Below are positions 1-10,647 of a stretch of DNA of 64,000 bases, one piece after another. The notes under the pieces were generated by a model. That model had not been told where the DNA came from. It did not search any database and saw only the letters and a list, made by a program, of their open reading frames with translations. This stretch comes from Theropithecus gelada (lineage: Eukaryota > Chordata > Mammalia > Primates > Cercopithecidae): the NCBI RefSeq assembly GCF_003255815.1, contig NC_037673.1, forward strand, positions 4,025,840 through 4,089,839, written 5' to 3'. Made by a program: the position numbers and the translations under genes. How positions within the stretch are numbered: the first letter of the stretch is position 1; each line of letters opens with the position of its first letter.

Positions 1-2535
1 AAAATCATTCACTATGATCAAGTGGTATTACTCTCAGGGATGTATAGATGGCTTAACTTATGCAAATCAAAAAATATGATCTACCTCATTCACAGAAAGA
101 CGAAAACCGTATTGATCATTTCAATAGATGCAGAAGAAAAGCATCTTACAAAATTCGAAATTCCTTCTTAATAAAAATTTTCAGCAAATTGCATATGGGA
201 AATATATACCTCAACACAATAAAGGTCATATAAGGCAAACCCACAGCTAATATCGTACTGAAAAAGCTTCCACCTTCCAGATTCTTCCTCTAAGATTGTT
301 ATTAAGACAAAGATCCCCTACTTTCACTACTTTTATTAAACATAGTTCTGAAAGTCCTAGCCTGGGCAGTAAGACAAGAGAAAGAAATAAAAGGCATCCA
401 GATTGAAAAGAAGGATGATATATTGTCCCTGCTTGCAAATGGCATAATCTTACATATAGAAAACTCTAAAGACTCCACCAAGAAACTCTTAGAACAAATA
501 AATAAATTCAGTAAAGTTGCAGGATGCAAAAGCAACATACAAAGAATTAACAGGGTTTTTATGTACATTTTAATAGTGAGCTATCTAAAAAAGAAATAAA
601 AAAATACTGTCCACAGTAGTTACAAAAAATACCTGGGAATAAATTTAACTGAAGAGACTAATCATCTCTACAACAAAAGCTGTAAAACACTGATAAAAAG
701 CAATTTATGAAGAAGACAAACACTTGCAAGATGTCTCATTTTCATGAATTTTTAGTAATATTGTTAAAATGTCCACACTACCCAAAGTGATCAACAGATT
801 CAATGTAATCCCTACCAAAATTTCAATGACATTCTTCACAGAAATAGATAACATTTCAAAAATTTGTATGAAACCACAAAACATCATGAAAAGGCCAGCA
901 GTCATGAACAAAAGGAACAAAGTCAGAGGCATCACACTATCAGACTTCAAAATATACCACAAAGCTATAGTAACAAAAATAGCATGGTACTGGTTAAAAA
1001 AAAAATAGACAAATAGATAAATAGAACAGAATACAGAGCCTAGGAATACATTTATGCACCTATAGCCAACTGATTTTCAATGAAGATGCCAAGAACACAC
1101 ATTAGAGTAAAAAACAGTCTCTTCAATAAATGCATCAGGGAGAAATGGATATTCCTATGAAGAAGAATGAGACTAGATCCCTACCTCTGGCCATACAAAA
1201 AAAAGTCAACCTAAAATGTATGAAAGACCTAAAGGTAAACCCAAAACTATAAACTACTGGAGGAAAACAAAGGAGAAACTGCACAATATTGGGCTGAGCA
1301 AATATTTTCTGAATGAGATCTGAAAAGCACAAAAGCAAAAATATGCAAACGAAATTATATCAAACTAAAATGCTCTTGCAGTGCAAAGGATATCATTAAC
1401 AGAGTAAAGAGATATGAGAGAAAATATTTGCAAACTATGCATCCAATATTAAACTATACATTCTAGATTAATACTCAACATACATAAGAAACTTAAATGA
1501 CTCAACAAATAAAAATAAGAAGAACCCTATTAATAAATGGGCAAAAGACCTTCATAGACATTTCTCAAAAGAATACATTCAAATGGCCAACACGTACGTG
1601 AACAATTATTCAATAGCACTAATTATCAGAGAAATTCAAGTAAAAACCACAATGAGGTATTATCTCACCCCAGTCAGAATGGCTGTTACCAAAAAGACAA
1701 AGGAAAATAAGTGTTGGCAAGGATGTGAAGACTACAAAGCACTTATACACTGTTAGTGGTAGTGTAAGCTAGTACAGTCATTATGGAAAACAGTTTATAG
1801 ATTTCTCAAACAATTAAAAAAAGAAATATCACTTGATTCAGCAATCCTGCTACTGGGTATATGTCGAAGGGAAAGGAAATCAGCACATTGAAGAAATATC
1901 TACACTCCCATATTTACTAAAGCACTATTTACAACAGCCAAAATACGGAATCAATCCAATTATCTAACAATGAGTAGCAGTATATAGAGAATGTGGTAAA
2001 TATCCGCAGTGGAATACTATTCAGTCATAAAAAGAGAGTTAAATGTTGTCATTTGAAACAACATGGATGAACTGGGAGGACATACTATTAAGTGAAATAA
2101 GACAAAGACAAATACTGCATGATCTCACACATATGTTGAATATTACTTGAAAAGCTGATGCCATAGAAGCTGTGACTACAGCAGCGATGACCACAGACTG
2201 GGGAGGGAATAAAGAAAAGCAGGATGGAGAGAGGTTGGACAGAGGGAACAAAGTTACAGTTGACTAAGAGGAATGCCTTCTGGTGTTCTATTGAATAGTA
2301 GGGTGACTTTGATTAACAGAAAAATATTTTATATTACAAAATTATTAGAAAAAATGCTTTTGAACATTCTTATCACAAATAAATGATAAATGCATGAGAT
2401 GACAAATATGCTAATTACCCTAATTGGATCATTATATAACATAGATGTGTATCAAAACATCAAATTGTATCCCATAAATACATACTGTTACAATGTGTCA
2501 ATTAAAAAATACATACAAAATTTTTTAAAAAAAGA
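1..2535 (+). mobile_element. L1 LINE, 3' part (L1MA/L1PB-like), enters from left edge
   Basis: The + strand reads through the back half of a degenerate L1 ORF2 and its 3' UTR. A recognisable stretch of ORF2 lies at 769-1008. The block 'cagtcagaatggctgttacc' at about 1672 is the usual L1 ORF2 3' segment, and 1980-2110 matches the conserved 'ggaatactattcagtcataaa' region. The 3' UTR ends in an A-rich tail near 2510-2535. Many stops and frameshifts mean it cannot be active. Its 5' part lies outside the window. The exact subfamily is from memory. Confidence 0.9.
769..1008 (+). pseudogene. L1 ORF2 remnant (after the reverse-transcriptase domain)
   Basis: This 79-codon open stretch lies inside the L1 at 1-2535. 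Its first residues (STLPKVINRFNVIPTKI) match the well-known L1 ORF2p segment in which template-copied primate L1s read 'LPKVIYRFNAIPIK'. The ORF2 protein supplies endonuclease and reverse transcriptase for L1 retrotransposition. Only a fragment between stops remains, so it is a dead LINE coding relic and not a host gene. Confidence 0.8.
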
Positions 2536-2540
2536 GTACA

Positions 2541-3585
2541 CAAATTGTAACAACTAGAGCCCATGGACAGAAGAGCATTTTGGTCTGCAGCTCTTCATGA
2601 GTTGAAGGGAAATAGGCTCTACACTTTACCAATAGCTCTCTAGTTCTCAATGAGAGCCACTTGTGTCCGTATTTAACCCTACTTAACCCTGCTGAACTTA
2701 CTGGTTTGGCTTGTTTTTGGGCTGAAGCGTCATAAGAAAAAGTACATGTTACAAGAGGCCATCCTTTGGCCAGCTCAAGTTAGAAGTTGAGTTTCGAAAG
2801 TAATGCCTTGAACAGCTTAATCTTGGTAGCAGACACACACATGGGTGAACTTTTGTTCCAAAACAGTCTATGAACCATGTTAATGAGAATGGAATTTTCT
2901 TAAAACAGACAGGCTTAATGACAAGGATTCTAAAAACTCACTAAGTAAAAACAAAAAACAAAAAACAAAAAAAAAACAAAAAAACATGGTGCAGAATTCA
3001 TACTTACAGGCAGCCTCTCCTTACTCAATTGAATCACAGAGCGAGGTTTTGGACTTAATTCTAAGTTAGGTGCTGAAATGAAGCAAGACTAAGGCTAAAT
3101 AAAGCCTAGCCATCATCATGGATTTCTGTTTCCAAGACTCAGTAAAACAAGGTCCTATGGGTCTTTGACAGGTACATACCCATGAAGAGGCACTGTGCAA
3201 AAGAGACTTCACCCGTCTTTGGTTTGGACCTCTCACCTTTTTAAACATGAGAAGCCCGACAGCAATGACATTGCAGCCCATACCATTGTTCCAGTTGGGA
3301 ATTGCTCCCCTTGCTGCAGCTTGAAAGAATAAAGAGGACACAAAAGTTGTTGCTATGCACCTTCAAAACTGTGGGTTGTTGCTGTCTGTTCCACATCTTA
3401 ACCCAATAACTAACTTGAGGGATTGTTTTTATCTCAGTTGATTGACCGTAATAGTGGTTTTGGCACTGTGTCGACAGCTTCAGTGAAAAACCCCAGCCAA
3501 ATGAGTTCTTAGTATAATGTAGATCAAACAATTGGCTGATCGATTGGGGGAAACACTATTTTTATTGTTTTGTAACAATAATTTT
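2541..3585. other. unassigned segment with A-rich tract
   Basis: I recognise no repeat or gene here. An impure A-rich tract ((CAAAAAA)-like) lies at about 2945-2987. On the minus strand two overlapping short open frames cover 3066-3531, but I cannot match either to a family. A decayed processed pseudogene is possible but unsupported. Confidence 0.4.
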
Positions 3586-3884
3586 GGTCAGGCACGGTGG
3601 TAATCCCAGCACTTTGAGAGGCCGAGGTGGGTGGATCACCTGAGGTCAGGAGTTGGAGACCAGCCTGGCCAACGTGATGAAACCCCCCTGTCTACTAAAA
3701 ATACAAAAATTAGCTGGGCATGGTAGTTGGCATCTGTAATCCCAGCTACTCGGGAGGCTGAGGTGGGAGAATCGCTTGAACCCCGGGTGCAGAGGCTGCA
3801 GTGAGACGAGATGGCGCCACTTCACTCCGGCCTAGGCAAAGGAGCAAAACTCTGTCTCAAAACAAAACAAAACAAAACAAAAAA
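3586..3884 (+). mobile_element. Alu SINE (AluS-like)
   Basis: Dimeric Alu in sense orientation, with both arms, the middle A-rich linker and a (CAAAA)n tail at about 3859-3884. Near the 5' end it lacks roughly ten bases of the usual 'ggtggctcacgcctgtaatc' (it reads 'ggtggtaatc'), which damages the A box of the Pol III promoter. Imperfect flanking repeats (caataatttt at 3576-3585 and cagcaatttt at 3885-3894) look like the target-site duplication. Confidence 0.95.
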
Positions 3885-3894
3885 CAGCAATTTT

Positions 3895-4680
3895 GGCATC
3901 AGGCTATGGTAAATGATAACACTTGAAATTTCCAGTAGAAAGCCATACAGCTTGACCAGTAGCTGTTAGAAAACATATCCGAGAAAGAACTGTGTCAAAC
4001 ACAAGTTCTTGTTTTACAACAAGATTCTGAAAAGTCCTTGGAATTAAATATTTTCCTTTATATAAGGCGCATGTCATGCAGAAGACATCTAGTTATTCTT
4101 GTGAGTTTTCTAATTTATAGAAACAGTAGCATCACTGTCTTTTTCATGTAAGGTGCAGGAGGTGGTCGTCACCAAGGCTATGGACAGCATCTTGTCCAAG
4201 AGACTAATTGATGAGTTAAGAAGTAGGTTAGGGACCAAGTGGTTCTGGAGGGACTGGTAAGAGGCTTGGGAGAATGTGATCAAATACGAAAGAGTTCTAC
4301 AAGTACTCAGCTGCTAAAACATATAGGAAAAGTGATTGAAAGGCCACGATTAGCAGGCGATTCTTAAGAACTAATGAATCTGGGTCCAGAACGTAGCATG
4401 ACAAACACTCAATATCCTCCACATCTGAATCCCAGCAGCTGCCCTAGATTGTATCTATTCCTCCACATTCTACATCTGGAAGGTCAAGAAATCTCACGGG
4501 ACCCACCCTTAAAATATGTTTAGAACCCACCTGCTGCCCTCCACCTGTTGCCCTCCACCTGCTGCCCTCCACCTGCTGCCATGGCCTCTCCTGAACCTCC
4601 ATTTCCCTTTGTCTGCACCCTCTAGCCGACCTCTGTTATTCTGACATCTCACCTACTCTTTGGGAGGCTATTGTCAGTGT
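3895..4680. other. unassigned segment
   Basis: No repeat family or coding region is recognised apart from the small minisatellite at 4528-4580. Confidence 0.4.
4528..4580. repeat. 14-bp minisatellite, about 3.8 copies
   Basis: The unit 'cacctgctgccctc' is repeated at 4528, 4542, 4556 and 4570 with one substitution in the second copy and a partial last copy. The array is short and nearly pure, so it is probably a recent slippage event. Confidence 0.85.
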
Positions 4681-4689
4681 GGTATGCAG

Positions 4690-5235
4690 AGTAAGCCTAG
4701 TAAAATATGGGTCAGACTGTGATTCTGCATCGCTCCAACTCTGCAGCGGTTTTCTCTTGGATTCTCTATTGCGGGCCGCATGATCAGGTGTCCTGTGCCT
4801 TCCCCTGGCTCACAGGATTCTAGCCCCATTTTCTCCCTTGCAGTTTCTCAAGTGTAACAGGTGTGGTTTCTCTTTTGACTTTGGCAGTGACCGTTTCCTC
4901 CGTGAAAATGTTTCTCCCTCGATAACTTCATGATGAATTCCTTCACCTCCTCCACCTCCTTTCTCAGCAAGATCCACACCACCTGTTCAATTCAAAATTG
5001 GTATACATCCCTTCTCCAGCTACAGTCACTCTGGGGTCCCATTTCTTCACAAAGCTTCCAACTCCTAACATGAGAAAGCATTTGCTTCTCTACCGTGTTG
5101 TTGGTGGCTACCTGAGCCCTCCAGAAAGTAAACTCGCTGTGGCCAGAGATCTTCTCATGTTTTTTCCACAAATGGATCCCAAAATCTTCAGTAATATCTG
5201 ATGTATGGTAGGGGCCCAGAGAACACTGGCAGACT
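4690..5235 (+). mobile_element. L2 LINE 3' region
   Basis: An old L2 copy reads in the sense direction. Landmarks in order are: 'gattctgcatcgctccaactctgcagcgg' region at 4720, the 'cctcacctcctccacctcc' region near 4943, 'ccacaccacctgttcaattc' at about 4975 (L2 'ctgaccaccctatttaaaattg'), and a degenerate 'agaatgtaagctccatgagggcaggg' equivalent near 5120-5150. Divergence is high, as expected for an element older than the placental radiation, and the boundaries are approximate. Confidence 0.65.
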
Positions 5236-5865
5236 TCTAAAATGATGGAATGATTGACAAAGATGCTTTTTGAGAAAAATGAGAGAGGCGGCCTGCTGTT
5301 GCAGAGTCAACGGGCTCCACATTTCTGTTAGATCTAATGGGACATCGGCTGGCCCTGAGGCTGAAGGTACCAAAAGCAAAGCACAGTTGATTCTGCGCTG
5401 AGTAGCGGTGTGAGGAGCAAATGTCCTTGGTGTTTCTTACTTTATTAACAGGGGTACTGTTCAAGATAGGAAACTTTGTAAATAATGACTCTTCCTACAA
5501 CGTCTCTTATTTTAAACTTGGAATGACTTGAGGAGGTCAGACATGCACATTGTAGGACATTGCTAAAGGGTATATGGCTGTGTGTGTATGGCTTTTCCCA
5601 TTAAGGTATTTATAGTTGGAGATAAAGAAGAAATATTCTAGGAAAAGAATAAGTAACTTCAACTTAGCAAACTGGCCCTTTTGGTTTTCGTTAAAAATAA
5701 GATGTTCGGGTTAGTATGACATCACCTCTATTTATCACATTGTTTCAAGTCTTCCATTTGGAAAAACTGTAACGATGGAGTATCACCAGGAAAGCTTCTA
5801 TTTTATTATATTATTCTATTTATTCATAAAAATCAGCAAACCAATTTATGATAATTTTCACATAT
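5236..5865. other. unassigned AT-rich segment
   Basis: Nothing recognisable was found in this interval on either strand. Confidence 0.4.
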
Positions 5866-6213
5866 TGTCTTAGTTCATTCAGGATGCCACGGCAAAACAC
5901 CATAAACTCGGTGCTTCATGGACCACAGAAATTCATTTTTCCTAGTTCTGGAGGCTGGAAATTCAAGGTGACACCATCATCTAATGGTGTCTGGTGTGGC
6001 CAGTTTCTTGGCTCATAGATGGGACCTTCTGGCTGTGTCTTCACACAGTGGAAAGGGCAAGATAATTCTCTGGGTTTCTTTTATAAGGTCACTAATTCCA
6101 TTCATGAGGGCACAGCCCTCCCAAAAAGGCCCCACGTCCTAATACCATCACCCTGTAGGTGGGGATTTCAACATACGAATTCAGAGGGAGGCACAAACAC
6201 TCAGACTGTAGCA
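5866..6213 (-). mobile_element. MaLR LTR (MST/MLT1 type), solitary
   Basis: This is the reverse complement of an ERVL-MaLR LTR. The plus-strand start 'tgtcttagttcattcagg' is the LTR 3' end. The 'agttctggaggctggaaat', 'tctggctgtgtcttcacaca', 'ttttataaggtcactaattc' and 'catgagggcacagccctccc' blocks follow in the expected order, and it ends TAGCA. The 5-bp flanks catat (5861-5865) and cctat (6214-6218) agree at four of five positions, fitting a target-site duplication. There is no internal region, so it is a solo LTR. Confidence 0.85.
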
Positions 6214-6989
6214 CCTATAAAGTTATTGATCAGGCACTTATACAATATTTCAACAGCAAGATGAAAGCTACACAATTAAGCAGGTCAGTCCTTTATTTTC
6301 ATGATGGCAAGCCCATTTGAATTACTTTTAATATATTCATTTACCTATTTTGATATCAGAAGGAATGGGTATCTCATTTGGAGCTCTTATTTTTAATCTG
6401 GAAGAAATACATAGAAATCCTGACAGGTATACAGTATGGATAAAGCAGCCAGGCAACACCTTCCTGTACAGAGTGATGATGGCACCATCTGGATTCAGCT
6501 TATTTGTTTTTGCACAGAATGTCATAGTTTCCAAATTTCTTGCTAAAAATATTTACATGTTAACCTAATTAGGAAATCACTGAGCTGAAACATTACATAG
6601 GTTGGCTTTCATTATAATTTCTGCATAATAATGCTTACATTTTCTAGGTAGTAATTAGATGCATTAAGGATGAATGATTCCGTCCATGCTTATTGAGAGT
6701 TTTTTTTTTTCCTTCTAAATTTGTGTCAAGGGTCACCTGCTGTGGAGAACAATGAATGTCACCAAGGAAGACAACAGATAAAAGCTTCTGAAATGAATCA
6801 ATGGACATAGACCAAAAATTTGAATTTTTAAAGTATCCAAGCAGAATACTGATAGAGCAGAATCTTAAATGTATATGTTACTTGTACTGAGAGAAAATAA
6901 AATAAGCATATGGATGTACTAAGATAAATACAAGTTTGGATGAATCAAGCATATAATTGATATCACAGATATAGAATTACCAACTATTC

Positions 6990-7021
6990 TTTCAATACAA
7001 AGGTATTTCAATACAAAGGTA
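6990..7021. repeat. perfect 16-bp tandem duplication
   Basis: The unit 'tttcaatacaaaggta' occurs twice head to tail at 6990-7005 and 7006-7021 with no mismatch. Confidence 0.95.
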
Positions 7022-7046
7022 GAAGTAAACAGAGGATTTTGGAAAT

Positions 7047-7076
7047 AATCTTGATTATTTTAATCTTGATTATTTT
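7047..7076. repeat. perfect 15-bp tandem duplication
   Basis: The unit 'aatcttgattatttt' occurs twice head to tail at 7047-7061 and 7062-7076 with no mismatch. Confidence 0.95.
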
Positions 7077-7490
7077 GTGGTTCTTGTTTAGCTGCCTTGA
7101 TCTTCTGAGTCTCAATTACCCCCTCACATCATGGGCTGTTATAATCTCTTCATTTTATTCAAACTAGAAAATGTCTGACAGTTTATAATACTTGCATTGT
7201 TTTATAATCTTTATGTGAATAATTATTTAAATATATATCAGAGCATCTTGGTTATTAACATTTTTCAGTTTTCTTTTTAGGAATATTCATGTCCATTTTC
7301 TTTGTCTTGAATTCACTGCATGCAATTGATATAATTACATCAATCTCTTTCAAACTGAGTTTTCATTAAGAGTTGAGTCCCAATTTTCTGAAGAGTCTCT
7401 TCAAAATTCAATCTTTTCTCTCTTACCCATCTGATAGACAAAAAATATTATTTGGAACAATAACTTAAAACAGCATTCTAAGAATAAAAT

Positions 7491-7677
7491 AGGGTTTCCA
7501 TATTCGGCAAATAAAAATATAGGATGTCCAGGTCAATTTGAATTTTAGAAAAACAACAAACATTTGAATACAAGTATGTTCCAAGTACTGCACAGGGCAT
7601 ACTCATACTAAAAATAAATGTGTTACTTATCTAAAATTAGCATTTAACTGAGCAATCTGTGTCTTTTTGAGATCCGA
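7491..7677. mobile_element. palindromic hAT-type MITE (MER53-like)
   Basis: The segment starts 'agggtttccatattcggc' and folds back on itself. The left arm 'aatataggatgtccaggtca' pairs with a decayed right arm ending near 'gtctttttgagatccg', and the centre has opposed 'agtatgttcc' and 'gggcatact' motifs. This matches my memory of MER53, a short non-autonomous DNA transposon that is nearly all inverted repeat. The name is from memory; the palindromic layout is visible. Confidence 0.65.
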
Positions 7678-8015
7678 AATAAAAAACACATTGTTATTCT
7701 TATTTAGATAACACTAGAAGTGAAATTCATCTCTTAATATATCACCTACTGTTTTATTTTGAAAACGGTAATCCATGATTTATCACTATGTGATATCTAA
7801 ATTTGAATGGGAGTTTCAAAGTTTAGTTCATTTTTTCCGAGAGGTAAACATAAAATATCTGGAACAGATTGAAATAGAAAGCATAGAAAATGTTTTCTCA
7901 GTGTGCATGGCTAGAATTGAACAACAGATTATTAACCATGTGAGGTGCAAAATACTGCCGTCACCTCTTAAGGGACTGCGGTGCTTGTGGGCTGCCATGG
8001 TCTGGCAAAAAGAGG
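7678..8015. other. unassigned segment
   Basis: No repeat or gene is recognised. A 99-codon open frame starts here at 7775 and runs into the LTR that begins at 8016, so it is not a credible gene. Confidence 0.4.
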
Positions 8016-8470
8016 TGAGGGTTAATTTTACCTGTCAACTTGACCGGGACAAGGGGCGTTCAGATATTTGGTAAAATACTATTCTGCTTATTTCTGTGAG
8101 GGCATTTATGGATAGGTTGAACCTCTAAAAAGAGAAACTGAGTAAGGCAGCTTGCCCTCCACAATGTGGGTGGGCCTCATGCAATCAGTTGAAGAAATAA
8201 ATAGAAGAAAAAGTTTCCTCTTCTCTGAATACGAGGAAATCCCTCTGCCTGCCGTCAAGCTGGGACATCATATTTCCTGTTCTTGGCTTCAAACTGAAAC
8301 ATCTCCTGGGGTCTCCAGCTAGTTAACCGGAAATTTTTATTTATTTATTTATTTTCTTGCATTTGCAGTTGAGAGAAGTGTAAGAACTGCAGATTTTGAG
8401 ACGTGGCAGCCTCCATCACCACCTGAGCCCATTTGTTGTATCAAATCTCTTTCTATTTTGTTAACTGAGA
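8016..8470 (+). mobile_element. ERVL LTR (MLT2A-type)
   Basis: The start 'tgagggttaattttacctgt' followed by 'caacttgaccggg', 'aaactgagtaaggcag', 'aatgtgggtgggcctcatgc' and 'ctggggtctccagct' is the signature order of MLT2A LTRs. After 8334 a TTTA-repeat-containing stretch interrupts it. The 3' part resumes at about 8390 with 'gcagattttgag' and 'gcctccatcacc', then fades near 8470. No internal ERVL sequence follows. Confidence 0.8.
8338..8355. repeat. (TTTA)n microsatellite
   Basis: About four TTTA units lie inside the MLT2A-type LTR. Flanking T and A runs suggest local slippage. Confidence 0.8.
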
Positions 8471-10228
8471 TTCGCAGGGAGTAGAGCAGAGGGCGGAGGG
8501 AGGAGTTAGACTGAATTGCCCCAGGAGAGGCCACAGGTGATCCCATGGTGGCTCTGGCAGTGTAATGAACTTCAGGGTTGTCCCAGTTGAGTCAAGAGGC
8601 TAGGTCTTTTTGCCAGAGGTGGTCATTAAATTCAGGCTGACCCCTGAGATGTTCCCTTCAGCCAAGGCCAATTTCTAGGGGGAAAAAAAAAAAATCGGCT
8701 CTTCAGTTCCAGTAGCTCACATCTCTGAGCTGCAGGAGTGAGTATCTCAACACCAAGGAAGGTCTAGGTGCCAGAGTATGCCACCCCACCCCACAGGAAA
8801 TTGTCGGAACACAGTGGCACCGACACAGTGAGTTCATATTTCCCTGTGAGGAAATTCCTTAGCACTAATCAGATTCGCAAAGAGGTCCACAAGGAAGAGC
8901 CAAAGCGAAAGCACTCACCTAGATACTGAGTGAGCAATGTAAGAACACAGTGTGCTGTAACAACATAACATACCTGATATCCTTTCTCCAGTCTCACCCC
9001 ATTTTCAAAAAGTAGGGAGTGTTGCCTACCTCTGCAACTAAGATTTATCAGCATTTATTTTTTTCAATATTGTTTAATTATTTTATCACTGCTAACACTG
9101 ATCCACAAATTCTGTTCACAATAACATTCATTGAAAGGGAAACAAGATACTAAAAACGTTTCTTTGTGTGAATACATGATGTCATTATAATGAAAATTCA
9201 ACTTACATTAAGCGCAAACTTGGAAGTGTTCTTGTATTTTCACTTGATTTGGAAAAAAAAGTAAATTAACAGGATAACAGCTGGATATAATAGTACTTCC
9301 CTAAAAATGCCCTATTATTTTAAGCACTATTTCCATGTTATATGTACAAATTATCACCATTTACATTTTAATTATATGTGAGCATGCATTTATGGAGAAG
9401 AAGAGAACACCCTGAAGGTGAAGCCATAAGTTTAAAAGGATGCTCAAATCATTCCCCAGTGAGAATTCCTCAGACCCCATTGCCTCAGCATGCCCTCAGA
9501 AGCCACGCATCATTTTGAAGGACTGCCATTAGCCGAGTTCAGCTGCCGCAGTGCATGGGCAGGAAGGATCCTGTGTCTCAACCTCTTGGGTTGAGACCAG
9601 CACCGCTCTTGGGTTACCACCAAGTGGAGGACGGTCCCTCTGGAAGAAACGGAAGTCCTCCCTGAGGTCTGGCATCTGCATATGTTGAACCCACAAAAGC
9701 CATTGATTATTTTAACCAGGTCCAATTTGTCTTTGAAGGAGACATTTTAAAAAGCAAAAGAGCTTAAACAAACATGAAAGTAATCTAATTCAGACATAAA
9801 CATGAAAGCTAATAAGATTACAATGAATTGATCTAAATATTACTTAAAATAATTAGAAAAGATTTTTTTATGGCATGCCATTTCAGTCAGGACACTTATA
9901 TGTTTCATTAGGAAGCAAGCAGATTATTGCTTTCTATAATATTTTCTTGTTTTTATGACCTTAGAAAGAAGTATCAGTGTGTTCAGACCTGTCATTCAAA
10001 GCTTCTCCAAGGTCAATGAATATTCTGCATCTAAAGCAGTTCCAAATGTAGCCAATCCCTTCTCCTTCCTACTGTCTTCAGGCTCAAATGGTGACCCATT
10101 CTACAAGAATTTGTTGCTTTCTCCAGACATAATTTCATGGCTATCTTTCCGAGAACAGAAATATTCTATTTTTTATTTTTGTTTTTAAGCCTATAGCAAA
10201 AGTATTGAAAAGAAACATCCTACTGACT
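8471..10228. other. unassigned segment
   Basis: I recognise no family or exon. There is a run of A at about 8682-8694. The stretch 9450-9730 is less AT-rich than its surroundings but contains only short frames. Confidence 0.4.
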
Positions 10229-10647
10229 TGTTAAGAGAGAAACTTTAGGCAAATTAAATTTAACAACGTTTAATCGAGCAAAGAATGATTCATGAATTGG
10301 TCAGCACCCAGAACCAGGATCAGTTCAGAGTGGCAGTGGAGCTGTCATGAGGACAGACACACTTATGGACAGAAGAAGGAAAATGGGCTACAGGAACAGC
10401 TGGGTTAGTTACAGTTCCGCTTTTGCCTTATTTGAACACAGCTGAGATTCAGCTGCTGTGATTGGCTGCAATTCAGTGGCTGTGATTGGCTGAAACTCAG
10501 CTGCTGTGATTGGCTGAGACTTAGCAACCTGTTACAAGAGAAAATGACAACCTGTTTATACCCATGCTGTTCACTGTATATGAAGAAAGCATTAGACTGA
10601 AGTTAACCTACTTAAGGAGATAACTTTAGGCTAAACTTAAGGTAACA
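10229..10647 (-). mobile_element. solitary ERV1-like LTR, family not assigned
   Basis: Read on the minus strand the segment begins TGTTACC and ends CTTAACA, the TG...CA form of a retroviral LTR. The 4-bp flanks gact (10225-10228) and aact (10648-10651) agree at three of four positions. The U3-like part has three CCAAT boxes, and an ATTAAA that could be a poly(A) signal lies near the 3' end on that strand (plus-strand 'tttaat' at 10269). The two ends also resemble each other as direct repeats (10231-10264 and 10612-10646 share 'actttaggc' and more). I cannot name the family. Confidence 0.6.
10447..10518 (-). promoter_or_regulatory. three 24-bp repeats, each with a CCAAT box
   Basis: Three head-to-tail 24-bp units start at 10447, 10471 and 10495. 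Each contains 'gctgtgattggctg', so on the minus strand each carries CCAAT (plus-strand ATTGG at 10461, 10485 and 10509) at exact 24-bp spacing. CCAAT is the NF-Y core site, and tandem CCAAT repeats are common in U3 of ERV LTR promoters. Activity is inferred only. Confidence 0.75.

Larger units (their letters stand above)
6219..7490. other. unassigned AT-rich segment
   Basis: No family is recognised. The notable content is two short perfect tandem duplications at 6990-7021 and 7047-7076, listed separately. Confidence 0.4.

Noticed and set aside
7491..7677. Possible microRNA hairpin
   Set aside because: The palindrome is explained better by a decayed MER53-like transposon, and its arms no longer pair well.
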